This document shows, one piece after another, positions 58,456-64,000 of a stretch of DNA of 64,000 nucleotides. The notes under the pieces were generated by a model, which was given only the letters and a program-made list of their open reading frames with translations, was not told the origin of the DNA and did not search any database. A program made the translations under genes and the position numbers. The stretch is taken from positions 79,793,001 to 79,857,000 of the forward strand of contig NC_088913.1 of assembly GCF_963576675.1 (NCBI RefSeq), in the 5' to 3' direction. The stretch comes from Euphorbia lathyris. Its lineage: Eukaryota; Streptophyta; Magnoliopsida; Malpighiales; Euphorbiaceae. Every line of letters begins with the position of its first letter. Positions within the stretch are counted from its first letter, which is position 1.

Positions 58456-58845
58456 CTAACCTTCCCACTTCCACCACTCGCGAACCGCCGCTCCCCCTAT
58501 CTCCTTGGTTATGCGAAAAGTTGTTCCTGCATTAATAATTTCAAGACTTTTGATCTTCCTTTTTTCCTTTAAATTGCACGAAATCTGCACCATTTAGTCA
58601 AAATCACAATGAATTTCTCTTTTTCCCCTCTTCATCTCTTGATTCTGCAACTTCCCAACCCTAGAAAACGAAGCCATGGTTTTTCATTTTTCTGTTCGTT
58701 GCTTGGTTTCTTTCTTCTTGTTACCATCAAAGAAATGGTTTTTTTTACGTTATTTCTTTCGTTTATTCCCATGTTATCATATTGTTATTGTAGCTTTTGG
58801 GGGGTGAAAGGGACGAAAAATGTAAGTATCTGTTTTTTTTCTGCG
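58456..58845. other. Spacer, no supported gene
   Basis: An open frame of 102 codons (58609-58917) is rich in F, L and S, and has no recognisable domain. Pyrimidine-rich DNA of this kind can be a leader, but no exon downstream supports this. Confidence 0.35.
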
Positions 58846-58849
58846 TTTT

Positions 58850-59200
58850 TTCATGAATTCACTTCGCAATCGATGGTTTCGCGAAGCTTTGCGAAGAGAA
58901 CGAGCCTGGAAAAGTGACGATCTACTTCGTGAATTGAAGATTTCGCGAAGATCTGCGAAGAGAAAGAGTCTGAAACGTATGGATCTACCTCGCGAATCGA
59001 TTAGTTCGCGAAGTTTGCGAATAGATCCTCACGTTTCAGACCTCGCAGACTTCGCGAAAGCATGAATATGCGACGTAGATAGTCACATTTCAGACCTCGC
59101 AGACTTCGCGAAAGCATCGATATGCGAAGTAAAATCACCTCTTTCCCTGCACATTTACATTCGCATGCTTCGCTAATCTTCATTTTGCGAAGCCAAAATC
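58850..59200. repeat. Array of TTCGCGAA palindromes
   Basis: At least six occurrences of TTCGCGAA or close variants (for example 58877, 58951, 59006, 59051, 59109), plus GCGAAG/CTTCGC words. One unit of about 58 bp, CATTTCAGACCTCGCAGACTTCGCGAAAGCAT-like (about 59032-59065 and 59087-59122), is repeated directly. CpG-rich compared with its surroundings. Confidence 0.7.
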
Positions 59201-59326
59201 GTCTTTTTCCCTGCCTAACACGATTAATTTTTTCTGTACATGGTTGAATACGTAACATCCCTTTCTGGAAGGCGGCATACTGGGCTGCAGGGGAGATGAT
59301 TTTCCTTCATGTATAGGGATGAACTT

Positions 59327-59389
59327 CCCCAAGATTGACACATTCACTCCTAAAGTGGTTGGTTAGGAGAGGTTGTGTCAATCTTGGGG
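59327..59389. repeat. Hairpin with 16-bp stem
   Basis: CCCCAAGATTGACACA (59327-59342) pairs with TGTGTCAATCTTGGGG (59374-59389); an inner ACTCCTAA / TTAGGAG pair extends the fold. Next to the larger foldback at 59426. Confidence 0.8.
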
Positions 59390-59425
59390 TGCACCATGGG
59401 ACACGTCCATCCCATGGTGCCAATC

Positions 59426-59596
59426 TTCAAAGTGAACCTAGCTAATCCGGTACCAATTTTAAATCGGATGGGTAATCTTGGTGTGCACCGTGGGAATGGA
59501 AGTCCAGACCTTTTGGGATGGATGTGTCACATGGTGCACACCAAGATTACTCATCCGTTTCAAAATTGGTATCGGATTAGTTAGGTTCACTTTGAA
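59426..59596. repeat. Foldback with 70-bp arms
   Basis: 59426-59495 and 59527-59596 are inverted copies with scattered mismatches (CTTCAAAGTGAACCTAGC against TTAGGTTCACTTTGAA, AATCTTGGTGTGCACC against GGTGCACACCAAGATT) and a loop of about 30 bases. A MITE or a hairpin-RNA source are both possible. Confidence 0.8.
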
Positions 59597-59756
59597 ATGA
59601 TTAGTTAGTAGAGTTCATTGTAGCAATCTTGCTGTAAATTTTGATAATGTTATGATTTGAATGTTGTTATTGTGGCAACTTGTTGTAAATTTTGATAATG
59701 TTATTATTTTAATATTAGAATCCATTGTTGTTTGCCATTTTTTATGGTATACCACT

Positions 59757-60581
59757 TGATGCGGAGCATCTTTCCCTAGGACTGAGTCCGAACAAGGGAA
59801 GTCGGGGAAAGAATCAAGCACGAGCAATAAGCAAGCAAGGAGGCCAAACTGTGCCATACAACAAGTGGGGCACGCTCCGCGTGTACTTGAGAACTTGAGC
59901 CAAAGAAAAGCCCCGGAGGTCATACACGCGAGGCGTGGATCAAGCACGCCCCGTGTACAGAGAAAACACACTCCGCGTGTAAAACAAGAATGATCCGGAG
60001 AAGAGTCAGCAGCCAAAACACGCGGGCGTACTGTTGGACACGTCCTGCGTACTTGAATGTTTGATCCTAAGAAAAGCTCATCAGCCAAGACACGCAGGGC
60101 GTACTGTTGGACACGCAGGGCGTACTATTGGACACGCAGGGCGTACTGTTGGACACGCAGGGCGTACTTCCACTTTTCAGCAAACTTGCTCCTTACTTCA
60201 GCTCCCTTATTATTTACACATTTGGTCCCTCAGCTCCTTCCCCACTTCCAAAAGACACCCCTCCACTTATCTTTACCCCATTTACCCCTTCTCTTATCAT
60301 TTTAATTAGTTATTTGATTTAGCCTTTTATGTAATTTGTTTTAGGGTTTTTGAGATGATATAAATTCATCTCTTTCTCTTGTAATAGGAAAACTTTTTAT
60401 CAATCAACTAAAATTCTTCTTCAAGAAGCTTGTTAAGGTTTTATCCTTCAACAATGGGGAATTCTTATTTCCTATGGATTTAGTCCATGAATTGGGATCC
60501 ACTCCTTCTAGTTTAGCTAGATAAGTGTTAGCCTTTGTGAGTTTACGGTTTAAAACTCTCAGATTTATTTAATCCGTATCA
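59757..60581 (+). mobile_element. 5' LTR (825 bp) of a gypsy-like element
   Basis: Begins TGATGCGGA and ends TCCGTATCA, near-perfect inverted termini with TG..CA ends, and is followed by a primer binding site. It contains a 21-bp tandem array (60090-60172) and a region near 60300-60420 with TTATGTAATTTG and ATAAATTCATCTC that would suit the transcription start/polyadenylation area. The matching 3' LTR is not in the window. Confidence 0.8.
60010..60172. repeat. 21-bp tandem repeat in the LTR
   Basis: The unit ACACGCAGGGCGTACTGTTGG occurs four times in a row between about 60090 and 60172, preceded by a diverged unit at about 60017-60050. Short frames through it are by-products of the period being divisible by three. 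Confidence 0.87.
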
Positions 60582-60583
60582 TT

Positions 60584-60595
60584 TGGTATCAGAGC
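60584..60595 (+). other. Primer binding site (initiator tRNA-Met)
   Basis: TGGTATCAGAGC, two bases after the LTR end. Same primer type as the LARD-like element at 51568. Confidence 0.85.
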
Positions 60596-60630
60596 CGATC
60601 GTTTTCCTTGAACGGAGACTTCTTTCGACG

Positions 60631-61617
60631 ATGATTCAACCGAGTTTTCTACAAGCCATTAGAGATTATGCCGCCAAGAGCCTTGAAGTACTCCAAACCG
60701 AAGCAAGGGAGATGGATATTGAGCTTGCCGAGATGAGGAGGAAGACTATAGAGAACTTGGAGCAAGAAGAGATGGAGAGGCTCCAAAGGGGAACCTGAAA
60801 TAGCCGGAGACGACAACGTCGAGCCCAACGGAAGAGAGATGGGGAAACCACTATTTCACCTCCTAAAGATTCATCCCAAATCTGTCCCATATTGCACAAT
60901 GAGGAGGTAAATCCAAAGCTTTCAAATCTTGATGTGGAAGTTGTGGGTATGCCTATTATTAGTGATGATTTGGTTGTTTGTGGTGTTGAAGTAGATTTAA
61001 GTTCTCATTGTGGATTTATTGTTAATGAAATTATTGATGAGAATTTAAATGCATGTGTGAATGAGGAGGAGTGGGGATTGAGAAGTGGAAATTTTGAAGA
61101 AACCCATGTTGAGAAGGGTACTCCCCAAGTGTTTGATGAAATGCCTTTTAAGCATAGCTACATATGTATGCTTAAGGACATTGAGGATATTTGTCTTCAA
61201 GAGGGGGAGAAGGAGTTTGGGCTTATTAATCTCTCTAAGGAGAAAGATGAAATTAGTTTATGTGTGGAGGTTGATGGCTATGGTGATGGAAGAGATGTTT
61301 GTGGTTCTACTATGTTGGGTTGTAGCATGCCTTTTGAGTCGGACGACTTGGCACGTGGATTAGTCGGTTCGGACTATGGAGAGAAGTGGAAGGAAACGAG
61401 AGGTCATGGGAAAAGACGGATTGTGGATGAAGATGGAATTAAATTTGAACACAACCATGAAGAAGAGGAGATTGATGAAGAAGAGAACCAATCCGAGAAT
61501 GAGCTAGTAAGACATGTGGAATGTGATTATTGTGAAGGCGAATTCGAGGATGAGGTTGAAGAGAGAGAGCACGTTTCCAAATATGACATATGTGACGATA
61601 GGCCCACAAAACACTTG
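60631..61617 (+). pseudogene. Internal region of the LTR element, gag-like start then acidic ORF
   Basis: A 56-codon frame from 60631 (MIQPSFLQAIRDYAAKSL, then an E/R-rich helix) ends at 60796-60798. A second frame, 60892-61617 (242 codons), is acidic (HNHEEEEIDEEENQSENE) and has no recognised domain. Position right after the primer site suggests a gag or leader ORF of a non-autonomous element; homology is not visible. It ends where the minus-strand Tat-type pol begins. Its 3' part and LTR are missing. Confidence 0.5.
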
Positions 61618-61948
61618 TAAGTTGATCCGCCCATTTTTTGTCGTGTTCTCCTAGCCTTTTCTTTATCCCTTTTACGATTGTTCGGTTGGTTACTTCGGTC
61701 ATTCCATTGGACTGAGGATAATAAACGGAAGCGAATCTGTTCAGGATGCCTAATCCCTCACAAAAAGCCTTGAATTTGCCACAGTTAAACTGTGTCCCAT
61801 TGTCGGTGATAATAGTGTGTGGAATGCCGTATCTTCCCACGATGTCGTCCTTGACAAACTCTATTATCTGCTCCGCTGTAATGGAGGAAACAGCCTCGGC
61901 TTCCACCCATTTGGTGAAATGGTCCACTGCTACTATTACGTACCTCTT
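61618..61948 (-). pseudogene. Tat-type integrase core, after a stop codon, cut at its 3' end
   Basis: Same frame as the upstream pol, behind an in-frame TAA. VDHFTKWVEAEAV, TDNGTQFN and SNGMTEVTNRTIVKGIK carry the second Asp and the Glu of the catalytic triad. After WADQL the frame runs into unrelated sequence of the neighbouring element. Confidence 0.85.
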
Positions 61949-61951
61949 TTA

Positions 61952-64000
61952 CCGGCGAGTTGGAGGAAATGGGCCAACAATGTCTATTCCCCAGAGGGCG
62001 AACGGACGGCCTTCAATAATTGGTTTTTGAATGTGCTTGGTAGTGTGTGACTCATTTGCATGAATCTGGCAACTGTGACAAGATTCTACCAAACTCTGGG
62101 CGTCTAACTCGGCTGTGGGCCAGTAGAAACCTGCTAACCTGGATTTTTTCAAAATCGTGGCGGATGCCTCATGCGACCCACAAGATCCCTCGTGTAGTTC
62201 CTTAAGGATTTGTTGTCCCTCTTCAGGTAGAATGCACTTCAGCCAATGATGGCTAAAGGATTTTCTATAGAGACCATCGTTGATCAAGGAGAAATAAGCT
62301 GCCCTTCTGATTATCCTTCGTGACTCTTCTTTATCTTCAGGTAATATTCCGTTTAGCAGATATTGGCGGATGACCGTTCTCCAATCATCTTCCACTGTTG
62401 TGAGTAGAGACACTTCCGCAGATACAAATGCCGGAGCCATTTTTACTTCGAAGGGACAGTCCGGATCCGCCCAATTTGCCTCACAAGAAGCCATTTTGGC
62501 CAATTGATCCGCCTCCGTATTGGATTCTCTTGGTATGTGAACCAATTCCCATCTGGCTTCTTTAGCTTCGAGGTTATCTAGCAATTTTTTGACTTCTGCT
62601 ACATATTTGGCCAGGATCTCGTCTTTTACCTCGTAATTCTTGATGACTTGGTTGACCATTAGTTTTGAATCGCTGTAGATCACGATCCGTTCTGGGGTGA
62701 TCTCTTGAAGTAGACGTAGACCCAATATTAGAGCTTCGTACTCCGCAGCATTGTTAGTGGCATGGAAATTTAGTTTTGCTGCGTACCGCAATTTTATGTA
62801 ATGGGGACCCTTGATCACAACTCCCACCCCTGCTCCCTCCGCCGATGAAGCCCCGTCGGTATACATCGACCATTCTTCTAACGGAGGTTTGGGATGAGAT
62901 ATCCCCTCATCAGTGAATTCATTCACGAAGTCCGCCAGGACTTGACTTTTCAATGATGACCTGCTTTTATATCTTACATCAAATTCGCCCAGGCGGATCG
63001 CCCACTCCATCAACCTTCCCGAAGTGTCCGGCTTCTGTAATACTTTTCTCATTTGTATATTAGTACGAACTATTACTGTATGTGCTTGAAAATATGGCCT
63101 AAGGCGAATTGCCGTGGTTACAACAGCCAGTGCTATTTTATCTAGTTTTGAATATCTGGTCTCAGCATCTTTCAAAACCTTGCTCACGTAATAAATTGGG
63201 AACTGTTGGCCATCCTCCTCCCGTATCATGACCGTGCATACGGCTTTATCCGTGACCGATACATACATGTATAAATCTTCTCCCTTCAAAGGTCGACTCA
63301 TCATAGGTGGTTCTGTGAGGAACCGCTTGATTCCTTCGAAGGCATTCTGACAATCTTCATTCCACTCGAATGCTTTTTGCTGTTTGATAACTTCGAAAAA
63401 AGGCTGACATCTACGAGCTGAGCAAGAAATAAACCTGCCCAAGGCTATAATACGCCCATTAAGGCGTTGTACCTCCTTGATATTCCGGGGCGCTTGCATC
63501 TCAAGAACTGCTTTGACTTTGTCAGGATTTGGGCTAACTCCTTTTTCGCTGATCATGAATCCTAAAAATTTTCCATATGTAGCTCCAAAAGTGCATTTCT
63601 CGGGATTTAATTTGATGTTGTGGTGTCGCAGCACGCCTAGTACTTCCCTTATATCCTCCGCATGCCTTTCCGCCGTCATGCTTTTAATGATCATGTCATC
63701 TACGTAGACGGAATAATTACCGCTTTTATTGTCCGCGAATATCTTGTTCATCATCCTCTGATAGGTAGCTCCCGCGTTCTTGAGCCCGAAGGGCATAACT
63801 TTGAAACAATAAGTGGCTTGATGCGTCACGAACGAGGTCTTGATTCTATCCGAGGGCTCCATAGGGATTTGATGATAGCTAGACTTTACGTCAGTAAAGG
63901 AATACATTGCGTGACCGGCAGTTCCATCTACAAGCATGTTTATGCACGGTAAAGGATAATTATCTTTGGGGCAAGCTTTATTAAGATCTGTGAAATCGAT
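61952..64000 (-). pseudogene. Tat-type reverse transcriptase, dual RNase H and integrase start
   Basis: One frame from the window edge to the stop at 61949-61951. RT about 64000-63380; first RNase H about 63330-62960 (YVSVTDKAV, PIYYVSKVL; its usual Asp in the DASD motif is replaced by VTD); second RNase H about 62870-62480 (WSMYTDGASS, NNAAEYEALI, YSDSKLMVNQV, NTEADQLAK), the archaeal-type extra domain that defines Tat/Ogre-type elements. Then zinc finger and the first integrase Asp. Confidence 0.9.

Larger units (their letters stand above)
61618..64000 (-). mobile_element. Ty3/gypsy pol fragment of the Tat type, extends out of the window
   Basis: Minus strand, from the window edge: RT with YVDDMIIKS and MPFGLKNAGATYQRMM, first RNase H, a second RNase H (next entry), H2C2-type zinc finger (about CHSCQIH) and integrase (GIDIVGPFP, TDNGTQF, and the PQSNGMTEVTNR Glu). 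It is open apart from a TAA at 61949-61951. The end near 61618 cuts the integrase (RLGEHDKKWADQL) against the plus-strand element. It begins before the window end (64000). Confidence 0.9.

Noticed and set aside
58609..58917. 102-codon ORF as a small secreted or membrane protein
   Set aside because: Starts like a leader peptide but consists of T-rich low-complexity translation, and its 3' part enters the palindrome array.
60010..60172. CRISPR-like repeat array
   Set aside because: The repeats are contiguous with no spacers, and the DNA is plant nuclear.
60034..60322. Three overlapping ORFs with repeated peptides
   Set aside because: All three frames stay open because the repeat unit is 21 bp; they are by-products of the minisatellite.

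Overview
This window is eukaryotic nuclear DNA from a flowering plant, most likely a eudicot. Host genes are sparse and split by GT-AG introns, intergenic DNA is AT-rich, and transposable elements (TEs) of almost every plant class are present. Ty3/gypsy elements of the Athila and Tat types, L1-type LINEs with an RNase H tail, CACTA, Mutator-like (MULE) and hAT elements all point to a plant. The species cannot be named from the sequence.

Host genes. There are three credible host genes. A nine-exon phosphoinositide phospholipase C most like Arabidopsis PLC6 lies at 4257-8120 (+). A second nine-exon PI-PLC most like Arabidopsis PLC2 lies at 36440-40471 (+). The two share every splice phase and most exon lengths, so they are an old tandem pair, now pushed about 28 kb apart by TE insertions. 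A single-exon F-box gene lies at 43887-45047 (-). A fourth intact ORF (2917-3492, -) encodes a small Cys-rich plant protein but sits inside a MULE, so it is a probable captured gene.

Layout. 1-4 kb: a hAT element holding a LINE fragment and a 90-bp foldback, a MITE, then a Pack-MULE ending about 300 bp before the PLC6-like ATG. 4.2-8.1 kb: PLC6-like gene with a solo LTR in intron 1. 8.6-10.6 kb: LINE tail with a 30-bp target duplication and two small MULEs. 10.7-30.3 kb: two LINEs, a hAT, and a 10.7-kb truncated Athila-like element lying between two nearly identical 3.57-kb direct repeats. 30.7-35.4 kb: PIF-like MITE, MULE, a 5'-truncated LINE, an LTR remnant, more MULEs. 36.4-40.5 kb: PLC2-like gene with a hAT in intron 1. 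40.7-46.2 kb: hAT, MULEs, F-box gene, Ty1/copia debris. 46.3-55.4 kb: a stacked insertion (MULE holding a CACTA holding a hAT) next to a 5.5-kb non-coding LTR retrotransposon. 55.4-59.6 kb: MULEs, one with a nested hAT, a LINE tail, an array of TTCGCGAA palindromes and foldbacks. 59.7-64 kb: a 5' LTR, primer binding site and leader of one LTR element running into a Tat-type gypsy pol on the minus strand that leaves the window.

How it works together. The PLC genes encode cytosolic or membrane-recruited enzymes that cleave phosphoinositides in a Ca2+-dependent way. The rest is mainly a record of transposition: many insertions can be bounded to the base by target-site duplications (8 bp hAT, 9 bp MULE, 3 bp CACTA/PIF, 5 bp LTR, 11-30 bp LINE). 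All boundaries, splice sites and identities were read by eye; no alignment or search was run.
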